From CAXXIC01 sp049315325 (GTDB taxonomy: Bacteria > Bacteroidota > Bacteroidia > Bacteroidales > UBA7332), in contig JBMOKJ010000002.1 of assembly GCA_049315325.1 (NCBI GenBank), positions 248,001 to 312,000 of the forward strand: DNA of 64,000 nt, written 5' to 3'. The translations under genes were made by a program, and so were the position numbers. The notes under the pieces were generated by a model. It made no database searches. It was given only the letters and a program-made list of their open reading frames with translations, and was not told the DNA's origin. Positions within the stretch are counted from its first letter, which is position 1. Every line of letters begins with the position of its first letter. Shown here piece after piece: positions 1 to 8,769 of this stretch.

Positions 1-1
1 A

Positions 2-1723
2 TTAGGGATTTCGTTCGATGGTGGTAATTCCAATTTTGTGTATAATATACCTACTGGATTATCTGAATCTCCAACTGATATTCTAGCTGCAAAATATATG
101 TTCAAGATAAATATTAATAATGATTTGAATGATTGGACAGTCGAACAAAGAGGTCAATCTGACACCATTTCAAATATTAGAATGGTCAATAATATTTACT
201 TATCTAATGATAATCAACAATTGAAATATAAATTCGCAAGAGGGATATACTCAGGCTCACAATGTTGCGTTTTTGAAAATATAGAATCATCAAATTTTAA
301 TCAAACGTTTCAACGATTAGCGAGTGGCGCAACGAATCATCCTTCAATAGGTGGACGTTATATTGATAATATTACATTACGTAATATTACAATTAATGCA
401 CCATTAATTAAATTTCAAGACAATACAGTGACATCACCTTCATATGCCCTAGAAAGCCCTTACCAAATAGATACTGGGTATGTTGGAGATAACCTAATGA
501 TTGATAATGTAGCTATTGGATATGACGCCAAGAATCCAAGAGGGATTAAAATTGTGGCATGTACTGGTGGCGTGATTCAGCGTATTACCAACGGAACAAT
601 TTATATTCAAAATTCAAAAGCAATTACGTTATCGGGTGTTCATCAGGAAATTGGGAATTTGATTGTCGAAAATTCACAGGTGGATGTAAATGGTTATACA
701 CATTTCAAGAAAGCAGGAGTACCATGTGTGCAGGTCATCAAAAGAAATGATACAAGTAAAGTGGAAAATCGGACTATTTCTCTCCGTAATTTTATGATAC
801 TTTATACAAACGATAAAAATAAAGATATTGTACCACCTAATCCACCAGTCTTGCCATACAATACTTATAGTAATAATGAAATTGATGTTGATACTGATGG
901 TAAAGCTGGAGTTATTAAACTTGAGAATGTTTGTAGATGTTTAAGAACAGGCTCAGTCGAATCTTCTTCTTTGTACGGTATCCGGATGATAAATACTGAT
1001 TTTATTAAAAATCAAGCTGCAAATTCGATTAGTTCGATTGTTACAGATCAATCATCAGGATTATTGAATAACCATATTTCATTTCAACTAAGCTCATTAA
1101 ATAATCAAGGTTTAACAACGCCATTGATTCGAGGAAACGTAGCATATATTGGCAATTCTTCTAGCGGATCAGATATCATTGCTTGTAATTCTTTGACCTA
1201 TAGTATTAATCCACCGATTACTCAAGGTATATTTAAGTATTATGCTGCAATTATCATTGATAAAGAACGCATGCTTGGTTTTGTTCCGAATTTTACGTGG
1301 GCTACTGCTGTTGATGGAGCCAGACAAATTGTTTCAAGTACCGACAAATTTATTGTAATGGGATTTGAAAGTTATGCTCCAATTGGATCAACTATTCGTC
1401 TTTTCAGGCAAATTAATTCTGATACAATATTCTATATCGATATTCCAGTTTGTTCAAGTGGTAATATATTTTTTGATTTTGGGGCATTTACGTTGTTTGG
1501 TGATACGTGGCAAACTACAGGAAGTCAAACCTTGTCAAGTAATAGTATCTACTTACCTTCTCCATGCACAGTATATCAGAATTTTGGTGTTAATGTGAAA
1601 GTGACAATGCCTGCTTATCCGACTAAAGGAAATTGGAAGAGAGGAGATTTTATCAATTTTTACGATCCTAACTATGGCGATACTCTTGATGTATTGACTA
1701 TAGATGCTTTAAATGTAATTTGA
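2..1723 (+). CDS. Beta-helix-like surface or phage tail-type protein, 5' end missing
   Basis: The reading frame is open to the left edge, so the N-terminus lies outside the window; the GTG at 38 is not a convincing start. At least 574 residues are visible. The sequence is rich in Asn, Ile, Ser and Thr and has many short strand-like stretches with recurring N-x-T-I patterns, as in right-handed parallel beta-helix proteins (pectate-lyase-like folds, phage tail spikes). No catalytic motif is recognisable. The genes that follow on the same strand include lipoproteins, a holin-like protein and an M15 peptidase, so a tail-fibre or surface role is possible. The fold is inferred from composition only. 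Confidence 0.5.
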   Translation, partial: LGISFDGGNSNFVYNIPTGLSESPTDILAAKYMFKININNDLNDWTVEQRGQSDTISNIRMVNNIYLSNDNQQLKYKFARGIYSGSQCCVFENIESSNFNQTFQRLASGATNHPSIGGRYIDNITLRNITINAPLIKFQDNTVTSPSYALESPYQIDTGYVGDNLMIDNVAIGYDAKNPRGIKIVACTGGVIQRITNGTIYIQNSKAITLSGVHQEIGNLIVENSQVDVNGYTHFKKAGVPCVQVIKRNDTSKVENRTISLRNFMILYTNDKNKDIVPPNPPVLPYNTYSNNEIDVDTDGKAGVIKLENVCRCLRTGSVESSSLYGIRMINTDFIKNQAANSISSIVTDQSSGLLNNHISFQLSSLNNQGLTTPLIRGNVAYIGNSSSGSDIIACNSLTYSINPPITQGIFKYYAAIIIDKERMLGFVPNFTWATAVDGARQIVSSTDKFIVMGFESYAPIGSTIRLFRQINSDTIFYIDIPVCSSGNIFFDFGAFTLFGDTWQTTGSQTLSSNSIYLPSPCTVYQNFGVNVKVTMPAYPTKGNWKRGDFINFYDPNYGDTLDVLTIDALNVI

Positions 1724-1775
1724 TTTTTTTACTTGAAAATTGTTGTGATTGATTTTAATTTAAACAAATGTTGTT

Positions 1776-3356
1776 ATGGGAAATTGTAGAATTTATCTAA
1801 CAGTTATCTTTTTGATTTCTACGTTGCTTCTTTCTTGCAAACCCGAATTGGAAAAACAAAAGCCAGTAGTTACGACTTCAGCTATCAGCGCTGTTACTGA
1901 TAACGCCGCAACTTGCGGTGGAGATGCTATTACAGACAATGGTTCGTTTATTACAAATAAAGGTGTTTGTTGGAGTGTGAATTCACACCCCACTGTTGCC
2001 GAAAACATCTCTAACGATGGGCAGGATGAAGGAGAATACGTCAGTCGTATAACAGGTTTAGCACCCAATACTACTTATTACGTCAGAGCTTATGCAACGA
2101 ATGAAGGTGGTACAGATTACGGTTCTGAAAGAAGGTTTATTACAAAAGCGTCGTTGATAACCACTATTTTGCCAACGCAAATCACATCAAACAGGGCCAA
2201 GACAGGTGGTGATGTGAAATATTATGAGGGTGTAGTCTATTCAGCCAAAGGGGTTTGTTGGAGCACCAGCCACAATCCGACTTTAAAAGATCAGCACACC
2301 GATGATGGTGTAGGAGTTGGTATTTTTGATAGTTATTTAATGAATCTAATGCCATCGACCACCTATTACGCAAGAGCATTTATCACTTGTGGCACCGAAA
2401 CCTCTTATGGTAATGAAGTTAGTTTTACAACCTTAAGTGGAATTATCTCATATAACCCCACTAAAGTTTTGGACGTTTTGGCAACAATGGCAAATTTATC
2501 TGGAGAGATTACAGATACTGGCGGCACTGAAATTGTAGAAAGAGGCATTTGCTGGTCGAATAATCATCAACCTACCATTTCGGATAAAACATCTTTAGCA
2601 GTTACAACCAATACGTATGCAGCCTTGTTGTGTGGCTTGGAGCCTTCGACCACTTACTATGCAAGGGCGTATGCAAAAACAAACACTTCTGTGGTTTATG
2701 CTGATGAAGTCTCTTTTACCACTAAAGATGCCACGAATACTGTCACAGATATTGATGGCAACCGATATGATGTTGTAACCATTGGTTCATTGACATGGAT
2801 GGTGCAGAATCTTCGGGTGACAAAATATAGTAACGGAGATCCGATACCAAATGTGCAAGTTGGGGGCGAGTGGAATCAGTTAACAAGTGGCGCCTATTGT
2901 GAGATAAAGAATGATAAAGATTATATAACTAAATCTGGCAGATTATATAATTTACAAGCAGTTAACGATTCCCGAAAAGTAGCACCCAAAGGGTGGCATG
3001 TGGCAAGCTTTGAAGAGTGGCTAAATCTGCTACTCAATAATGCACGATCTAATTTGGGAAAAGCAAAAAACGAATTTCAGGCAATCGCAGCCAATTCTGA
3101 CTGGTTCTTAGATAATTCTAATCCTAATTTCGTTGGATATAACTTGATGGATAACAATAGTATGAAATTTTATGCAGTTCAAGCAGGTATATTGCAATAT
3201 GGGTTTTATAATATTGGTATAACGGCGTGGTGGGGTAGTATGGGAATGCGTTACAACTCGGATTACAACGAAAGCTTTAACCTTCAATCTGTTTATAGTG
3301 GAGTAGAACATTGGAGAACTGATGGTTGTAGCATCCGCTGTGTAAAAGATAATTAG
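1776..3356 (+). CDS. Lipoprotein with fibronectin-type-III-like repeats and a C-terminal FISUMP domain
   Basis: 526 residues. A lipoprotein signal ends at LLLSC near residue 21. Three repeats of about 95 residues follow (about 30-320); each has a GVCWS or GICWS motif, a TTYY-x-RA-Y/F motif and a final SFTT or RFIT, the usual pattern of FN3-like surface repeats in Bacteroidota. Residues from about 330 to the end match the FISUMP domain (Fibrobacter succinogenes major paralogous domain): GNRYDVVTIGSLTWMVQNL, GRLYN, APKGWHV and a final SIRCVKD. It is probably exposed on the outer membrane. The substrate is unknown. It starts 52 bp after the beta-helix gene on the same strand. Confidence 0.85.
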   Translation: MGNCRIYLTVIFLISTLLLSCKPELEKQKPVVTTSAISAVTDNAATCGGDAITDNGSFITNKGVCWSVNSHPTVAENISNDGQDEGEYVSRITGLAPNTTYYVRAYATNEGGTDYGSERRFITKASLITTILPTQITSNRAKTGGDVKYYEGVVYSAKGVCWSTSHNPTLKDQHTDDGVGVGIFDSYLMNLMPSTTYYARAFITCGTETSYGNEVSFTTLSGIISYNPTKVLDVLATMANLSGEITDTGGTEIVERGICWSNNHQPTISDKTSLAVTTNTYAALLCGLEPSTTYYARAYAKTNTSVVYADEVSFTTKDATNTVTDIDGNRYDVVTIGSLTWMVQNLRVTKYSNGDPIPNVQVGGEWNQLTSGAYCEIKNDKDYITKSGRLYNLQAVNDSRKVAPKGWHVASFEEWLNLLLNNARSNLGKAKNEFQAIAANSDWFLDNSNPNFVGYNLMDNNSMKFYAVQAGILQYGFYNIGITAWWGSMGMRYNSDYNESFNLQSVYSGVEHWRTDGCSIRCVKDN

Positions 3357-3432
3357 TAAATTATAACAATAAAAAGACTATCTAATGAGGGCGTGACTTT
3401 AAGTCACACCATCTCTGCTAAACAAATTAACA

Positions 3433-3888
3433 ATGACACCATCCCCCAAATACCTTTTTAAAACACTTCTTCTCTTTAGTCTGTTGCTTTCGTTTTTTGG
3501 ATGTAAGGTGGCGTTGTTACCACCCTACGAAGCGCAAATGGTGCAGCAGATAGAAGAGACAGCCAAGTCCGTAGATAAATTCTATATGATAATGCTCGAA
3601 GCCTCCGCAGAAGCAAATGATACTCGTGCTTACGAAAAGTATGTACCTCAATATGTAGCGATAGAGGTAGAATTGCGGGCATTACTAAACAAAAACAGGG
3701 TGCGACCGCTCAATCAACACTCCACTCGCATTTGCGAAATCACGCTGCAACTCTGGCAGAAATACAAAGCGGAGCACAAAAAAGAGAAAGCGCTCGGCAA
3801 TGGCGAGATTCGGCTCAACCAAAAGACGTTCAACGACCTCTTCTATGCGATGCAAGTAGCCGAGAAAGGCAAAGATATAGCCAACTAA
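3433..3888 (+). CDS. Small putative lipoprotein, helical
   Basis: 151 residues with a lipoprotein-type signal (hydrophobic stretch ending SFFGC at about residue 24). The rest is predicted mostly helical and charged, with no recognised domain. It is followed after 30 bp by another small helical gene. The pair sits before a holin-like gene and an M15 peptidase, so an accessory role in a lysis or surface cassette is possible, but that rests on position only. Confidence 0.6.
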   Translation: MTPSPKYLFKTLLLFSLLLSFFGCKVALLPPYEAQMVQQIEETAKSVDKFYMIMLEASAEANDTRAYEKYVPQYVAIEVELRALLNKNRVRPLNQHSTRICEITLQLWQKYKAEHKKEKALGNGEIRLNQKTFNDLFYAMQVAEKGKDIAN

Positions 3889-3918
3889 TAGTCTCATCTT
3901 CTATTCAACTAATCCATT

Positions 3919-4239
3919 ATGTCATTCGATTTCAATAAAGTGACCTCCGATATGCTGTCGGTGGTTGGGCAAAATATAGACAGTCATCATCAAGAGGTGG
4001 TGTCGGCTGCTGCTGCTCAGTTTCTGCAACGCGACAAAGAACGGTTGCAACTAATGACAGAATTAGTCTTGTCGGGTGAGCTCACGGCCGAGAAATTCCA
4101 ATCGCGCTTGGTAGACGAAAAACTACTACTTGAAGCAGAACTCAATGCACTTGCCGTGCTCTCCAAAGCTGTCGCACAAAAGGCTGCCAATGCTGCAATT
4201 GATGTATTTCAAAAAGCAGTGTCGACCGCAATGAAGTGA
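3919..4239 (+). CDS. Small helical protein of unknown function
   Basis: 106 residues, soluble, almost wholly helical and rich in Ala, Gln, Leu and Glu. It has no signal peptide and no recognised domain. The C-terminal half (alternating Ala with hydrophobic residues) could form a helical bundle. It lies between a lipoprotein and a holin-like gene on the same strand. Function not recognised. Confidence 0.6.
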   Translation: MSFDFNKVTSDMLSVVGQNIDSHHQEVVSAAAAQFLQRDKERLQLMTELVLSGELTAEKFQSRLVDEKLLLEAELNALAVLSKAVAQKAANAAIDVFQKAVSTAMK

Positions 4240-4349
4240 AGAATAACGATTTGTATGGAACAAAATCAATATTTAAGTTCTTCATTTAATAAAGAAGTAA
4301 ACTCAATACTATTCTAGTCTAACTAAAAATAAACCCAATCCCATTATTT

Positions 4350-4586
4350 ATGAACAAAAAATCAGAATTCGGTAAGATAAGCGCTATCGACCTACTGAAT
4401 GCCCTCTACCATGCCACTGCTGCCAGTGTGTTTCCTTTCTTAGCCTACCTAAACAAAGGGGAATTGCCGACTACCCGACAAGAGTGGATCATGTTGGTGG
4501 GCGTGTTTCTAACAGCTTTCTTTGGCTCTGTATTTAAACGAGGTGTCACCAACTCCAATGGACAACTCTTCAAAAGAGAATCTTAG
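4350..4586 (+). CDS. Holin-like small membrane protein
   Basis: 78 residues with two hydrophobic segments (about 16-34 and 46-64) separated by a short turn containing NKGELPTTRQEW, followed by a charged tail. This is the shape of many small phage holins. It starts 110 bp after the previous gene and ends 50 bp before the peptidase start at 4637, which supports a holin/endolysin pair. Holin families diverge strongly, so the call rests on topology and context. Confidence 0.5.
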   Translation: MNKKSEFGKISAIDLLNALYHATAASVFPFLAYLNKGELPTTRQEWIMLVGVFLTAFFGSVFKRGVTNSNGQLFKRES

Positions 4587-4636
4587 CGTTTCGTCCGTTG
4601 TCTCTTTTCTGTTTTTTCACCAATAGATTATCTACC

Positions 4637-5068
4637 ATGTACCTTTCAAAAAACTTTTCGCTCGAAGAGCTAACAGTCTCTTCTTCGCACCTTCCAAATG
4701 TGCCTACTGCGTTAGACATTGTACGTTTAACAGCCTTAACAACTCATGTGTTGCAACCGCTTCGCGAGCTATGTGGTAAACCGATAAAAGTAAACTCGGG
4801 ATTTCGCTCTAATGCAGTCAATAAATCAATAGGTGGTTCCGCTACCTCTCAGCACCTCAAAGGGGAGGCCGCTGATCTCGACGCACTAGATAACGCACAA
4901 CTTTTTCACTTGATACGTCAACACTTACCTTTCGATCAACTGATATGGGAAGGAGGGAATGACCAACAACCTAATTGGGTACACGTAAGCTACAAAGAGA
5001 AAGACAACAGGCAAGAGGTGTTGCGAATGACAGTGGTAAAAGGTAAACGAAAATACGCGAAAATGTAA
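4637..5068 (+). CDS. Peptidase M15-family peptidoglycan hydrolase (endolysin-like)
   Basis: 143 residues from the ATG at 4637, chosen over 4598 because the family begins at MYLSKNFSLEELT. It shows the M15A pattern: VNSGFRS, then SQHLKGEAADLD (zinc-binding His and Asp), and WVHVSY near the end (second zinc His). Such enzymes cut D-Ala or peptide bonds in peptidoglycan. There is no signal peptide, so it would need the upstream holin-like protein or another route to reach the wall. A strong hairpin at 5147-5179 ends the unit. Confidence 0.85.
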   Translation: MYLSKNFSLEELTVSSSHLPNVPTALDIVRLTALTTHVLQPLRELCGKPIKVNSGFRSNAVNKSIGGSATSQHLKGEAADLDALDNAQLFHLIRQHLPFDQLIWEGGNDQQPNWVHVSYKEKDNRQEVLRMTVVKGKRKYAKM

Positions 5069-5146
5069 CTTTCGATTACAAAAACTGTATCAGTTTATTT
5101 GAATATAATGCACACGTCACCTTTCGCTATATTTTTTTAAAAACGA

Positions 5147-5179
5147 AAGAGCCACCAAAATCTAATTCTGGTGGCTCTT
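5147..5179. terminator. Bidirectional terminator hairpin
   Basis: Perfect 11-bp stem AAGAGCCACCA / TGGTGGCTCTT with an 11-nt loop, located between convergent genes (M15 peptidase on + and cdsA on -). Confidence 0.85.
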
Positions 5180-5198
5180 GTTTTATTAAGTTAGAAAA

Positions 5199-6011
5199 TC
5201 AACAAAAGAAGTATAGGTAAATCATCACAGCAGGAATGGCGAAAAGCGGTGCATCGAATCGGTCAAGCATGCCGCCATGTCCTGGAAGTATATTGCTGGA
5301 ATCTTTTATCCCGATTGATCGTTTTAGAAACGATTCGAAAAGGTCGCCATACGTTGCAGCTACTGATGTAGTTGCAGCAAAACCAGCCCATTGAAGATGA
5401 CTGAGTACTGGAAAATAGATGGCGAGAATTTGTGAAACACCGATTGAAACCAATAGTCCACCGAAAAAACCTTCCCACGATTTTTTGGGAGATATACGTT
5501 CGAATAATCTGGTTTTCCCAATCTGACTACCAATGAGATAAGCTCCAGAGTCGTTCATCCAGATACATATAAAAATTGCCAATAACAAGATCGGTTCGTA
5601 AACTTCGCCTCTTAGAAAACCAAACCACCCGATTAATGCAAATGGCAGCGCAATGTAGATATGACCCAGTAAGACAGTTCCGCTACGTTGAATCGATGCG
5701 TCTTCTTTCTTGTAAATCTCTTTGAGATACACAAAGAATAGATAGATGAAATATGGGAGGAGCAACCATTTGGAAAACATCGACATTGCCGAAATGAACG
5801 AAATAACAACAAGATAAGCTCCAGCAAATGCATGTATCCAACGCTTGGATATTTTATTATAATGCTCCATCAACAGATAAAATTCGTTGAGGGAAAAAAG
5901 TGCAATTGAAGCAAAAAGAAGGAGCGCCGATATTGGGTGAAAGAGAATTGCTGCTATCATCACAGCAACTAAAACAAATCCTGTTATCGACCGTTTGACA
6001 AGTTCTGACAT
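5199..6011 (-). CDS. cdsA: Phosphatidate cytidylyltransferase
   Basis: 270 residues, polytopic. It makes CDP-diacylglycerol from phosphatidate and CTP for phospholipid synthesis at the inner membrane. The family signature is near the C-terminus: SFLKRSIGIKDSSNILPGHG followed by GMLDRFD, with the K-D...PGHGG...DR.D residues intact. Length is normal. It lies downstream of ftsH on the same strand, but a hairpin at 6087-6121 separates them. Confidence 0.95.
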   Translation of the reverse strand: MSELVKRSITGFVLVAVMIAAILFHPISALLLFASIALFSLNEFYLLMEHYNKISKRWIHAFAGAYLVVISFISAMSMFSKWLLLPYFIYLFFVYLKEIYKKEDASIQRSGTVLLGHIYIALPFALIGWFGFLRGEVYEPILLLAIFICIWMNDSGAYLIGSQIGKTRLFERISPKKSWEGFFGGLLVSIGVSQILAIYFPVLSHLQWAGFAATTSVAATYGDLFESFLKRSIGIKDSSNILPGHGGMLDRFDAPLFAIPAVMIYLYFFC

Positions 6012-6086
6012 TGTAGTTTAGATTTTTGTTTGTGCAAAGATACAAAAGTTTTTTGCGGTAGTAAAATGCGTTATTTAAGCAATAAA

Positions 6087-6121
6087 AAAACGGAACAATC
6101 TCTTTGTGACTGTTCCGTTTT
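6087..6121 (-). terminator. Terminator downstream of ftsH
   Basis: Perfect 11-bp stem AAAACGGAACA / TGTTCCGTTTT with a 13-nt loop and T-runs, between ftsH and cdsA. Confidence 0.8.
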
Positions 6122-6139
6122 CTGTATTATTCTTTTCGA

Positions 6140-8125
6140 CTATTTTTTTGTCGGATTTTCTTCCAGTTTCTCAGTTTCAATCGCTGTTTCAGATACGGGT
6201 TCTGAGGTTTCCAATTGACTCATCATCTCATCAGAACGCGACTTCCAAGCTCTTTCTCCAAATAGTCTTTCGAGATCTTCTTTGAAAATCACTTCGTTTT
6301 CGAGTAAAATTTTTGTCAAGGCTTCGTGTCCCTCTTTGTGCTCAAGAAGCAAGGCTTTTGCGCGATTGTACTGTTGCGAAATCATATCACTTACCTCTTT
6401 GTCAATCTGTTGGGCTGTACTTTCGCTGTAAGGTTTGGTGAATGCATACTCTTGCCCAGTTGAGTCGTAGTAGCATAAGTTAGGCAGCTTTTCGCTCATA
6501 CCATAATAGGCAATCATTGCATAAGCTTGTTTCGAAACACGCTCCAAGTCGTTGATTGCTCCAGTTGAAATTCTCCCAAGGAAGATCTCTTCTGCTGCAC
6601 GACCACCGAGTGTAGCACACATTTCGTCAAGCATCTGCTCTTTGGTGGTGATTTGTCGCTCTTCGGGCAAATACCATGCTGCTCCTAAAGCTCGCCCACG
6701 AGGAACAATGGTCACTTTTATGAGCGGACTTGCGTGTTCGAGAAACCAACTCAAAGTGGCATGCCCCGATTCGTGAATCGAAATGGCATTTCTCTCTTCG
6801 ATAGTGGTGATTTTTGTCTTCTTTTCCAGACCGCCAATAATACGATCTACTGCATCGGTGAAATCTTGTTTTTGCACAAACGATTTTCCGCTACGGGCCG
6901 CTATCAAAGCCGCTTCGTTGCACACATTTGCAATGTCTGCACCCGAAAAACCAGGCGTTTGGCGAGAAAGGAAATCGATATTCACCGATTCGTCGATTTT
7001 AATGGGGCGTAGGTGAACACCGAAAATAGCTTTTCTATCGTTAATATCTGGTAAATCCACATTGATTTGGCGGTCGAAACGACCAGCACGAAGCAATGCT
7101 TTATCCAAAATATCTGCACGGTTTGTTGCAGCCATCACGATGATTCCGCTGTTGGTGCCAAAACCATCCATTTCGGTTAGTAGTTGGTTTAACGTGTTTT
7201 CTCGTTCGTCATTTCCACCCATACTGGCATTTTTACCACGAGCACGACCAACTGCGTCAATTTCGTCAATAAAAATAATACACGGTGCTTTCTCTTTTGC
7301 TTGGCGGAACAAATCTCGAACACGTGATGCCCCAACACCCACAAACATCTCCACAAAGTCAGAACCCGAAAGCGAGAAGAAAGGCACGTCAGCTTCACCA
7401 GCCACAGCTTTTGCAAGCAATGTTTTACCAGTTCCTGGAGGGCCAATCAAGAGTGCTCCTTTGGGAATTTTACCTCCCAATTCAGTAAATTTAGACGGGT
7501 TTCGAAGAAATTCCACAATCTCTTCCACTTCTTGTTTCGCTTCCGAAAGTCCGGCAACGTCTTTGAAAGTGATTTTATTGACGTTCGATTTGTCGAAAAT
7601 CTGAGCTTTTGCTTTGCCAACGTTGAAAACGCCACCACCAGCACCACCTTGTCCCGACATACGACGCATAAAGTAAATCCAAACCAATGCTAATAAGATA
7701 ATTGGCCCGAATGTTAACAGAAAGTTTGAGAAAAAGTCACTCTCTTCTTTATAATCAATCGTTGGATTAAAGTTGTTCTCCTTTTTCCAAACTTGTGCTT
7801 GCGTATTGAAGTTGTCTGCCGAGGGAATATTCACACGGATATGAAGATTCTTGCTATTCACTTCTAACTCTTTGCGTGAAAAGGCTTTTGATACTGATGT
7901 ATCCTGAATCGTGGCATCAAGCATCTTTTTATTCGTGTAAACCACAATCTCCTTGATGGCTCCTGATTTTGCTAGCTCTTCAAATTTCGACCAGTTTATC
8001 TCCTTTGCTGGAGTGGCATTCTGGAAATAGTACATTCCAAGCAGTGTAAACGCAATGATGGAATAGACCCAGTAGAGGTTGATTTTGAAATTGGGTTTTT
8101 TGTTTGGAATTTTCGGTTGTTCCAT
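6140..8125 (-). CDS. ftsH: ATP-dependent zinc metalloprotease FtsH
   Basis: 661 residues. Membrane-anchored AAA+ protease that degrades misfolded and regulatory membrane and cytosolic proteins. Order: N-terminal membrane segment (about 17-32), periplasmic part, second membrane segment (about 137-155), AAA domain with GPPGTGKT near residue 230 and the FIDEID Walker B, second region of homology, then the peptidase with HESGH near residue 449. The usual Bacteroidota form is HEAGH; the zinc ligands are kept. The tail is acidic and disordered. It starts 28 bp after rsfS, so the two are probably one operon. Confidence 0.98.
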   Translation of the reverse strand: MEQPKIPNKKPNFKINLYWVYSIIAFTLLGMYYFQNATPAKEINWSKFEELAKSGAIKEIVVYTNKKMLDATIQDTSVSKAFSRKELEVNSKNLHIRVNIPSADNFNTQAQVWKKENNFNPTIDYKEESDFFSNFLLTFGPIILLALVWIYFMRRMSGQGGAGGGVFNVGKAKAQIFDKSNVNKITFKDVAGLSEAKQEVEEIVEFLRNPSKFTELGGKIPKGALLIGPPGTGKTLLAKAVAGEADVPFFSLSGSDFVEMFVGVGASRVRDLFRQAKEKAPCIIFIDEIDAVGRARGKNASMGGNDERENTLNQLLTEMDGFGTNSGIIVMAATNRADILDKALLRAGRFDRQINVDLPDINDRKAIFGVHLRPIKIDESVNIDFLSRQTPGFSGADIANVCNEAALIAARSGKSFVQKQDFTDAVDRIIGGLEKKTKITTIEERNAISIHESGHATLSWFLEHASPLIKVTIVPRGRALGAAWYLPEERQITTKEQMLDEMCATLGGRAAEEIFLGRISTGAINDLERVSKQAYAMIAYYGMSEKLPNLCYYDSTGQEYAFTKPYSESTAQQIDKEVSDMISQQYNRAKALLLEHKEGHEALTKILLENEVIFKEDLERLFGERAWKSRSDEMMSQLETSEPVSETAIETEKLEENPTKK

Positions 8126-8153
8126 AATAATCTCTTCCTAAATTAATTTCTTT

Positions 8154-8513
8154 TTAATAAATATCTTCGATGTGCGATAGTTTTGCATCGTGCCAAAGTT
8201 GCTCGAGCTTGTAATAGTCGCGGCTTTCGGGCATGAATATGTGTGTCATTACCGATCCGTGGTCGATAGCAACCCATTCCATATTAGTGCGTCCGTCTTG
8301 TCCGATTGGCTTATCTCCCAAGTTCTTCTTAACGTAATCGACTACGCTATCTGCAATGGCACCTACATGTGTTGATGATCCACCTTGGCAAATCACGAAG
8401 TAGTGGCAAATGGCATCTTGTATCTTGGTCAAATCAACAACTGTGATTTTATTCCCCTTTTTTTCTTGAATTCCTTCAACAATTTTTTTGACTAATTTCT
8501 TTGTATCGTTCAT
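8154..8513 (-). CDS. rsfS: Ribosomal silencing factor RsfS
   Basis: 119 residues, normal for the family. RsfS binds ribosomal protein uL14 and blocks subunit joining when nutrients are scarce. Family features visible: DLTKIQDAICHYFVICQG and WVAIDHGSVMTHIFMPESRDYYKLEQLW. First gene of an rsfS-ftsH unit. A TAnnTTTG match on the minus strand at 8611-8618 may be its -7 box. Confidence 0.96.
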   Translation of the reverse strand: MNDTKKLVKKIVEGIQEKKGNKITVVDLTKIQDAICHYFVICQGGSSTHVGAIADSVVDYVKKNLGDKPIGQDGRTNMEWVAIDHGSVMTHIFMPESRDYYKLEQLWHDAKLSHIEDIY

Positions 8514-8610
8514 CTATAATGTTTAAACGTGTATTCTTGTAAATTACTTTAATTTCCGGTCTGATTTTTATTCTTTTGTATCAATATTACGAATAGAAAC
8601 AATCATTGTA

Positions 8611-8618
8611 CAAATATA
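8611..8618 (-). promoter_or_regulatory. Possible -7 box for rsfS-ftsH
   Basis: Minus strand reads TATATTTG, matching TAnnTTTG. No good -33 TTG at the expected distance. The 256-bp gap 8514-8769 shows nothing else. Confidence 0.4.
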
Positions 8619-8769
8619 GTTTGAAATCTTCTATAAATTTAAACTTATTCCCTCTAAATAGACAAATTCAGAGGATTATCCGCTCTATTGAAGTATGCAA
8701 TAACTGTGCCAAAAGGAGTTATGACACAATCGCATTATATTGAATCTATGCAAGAAATACATTCAACAA

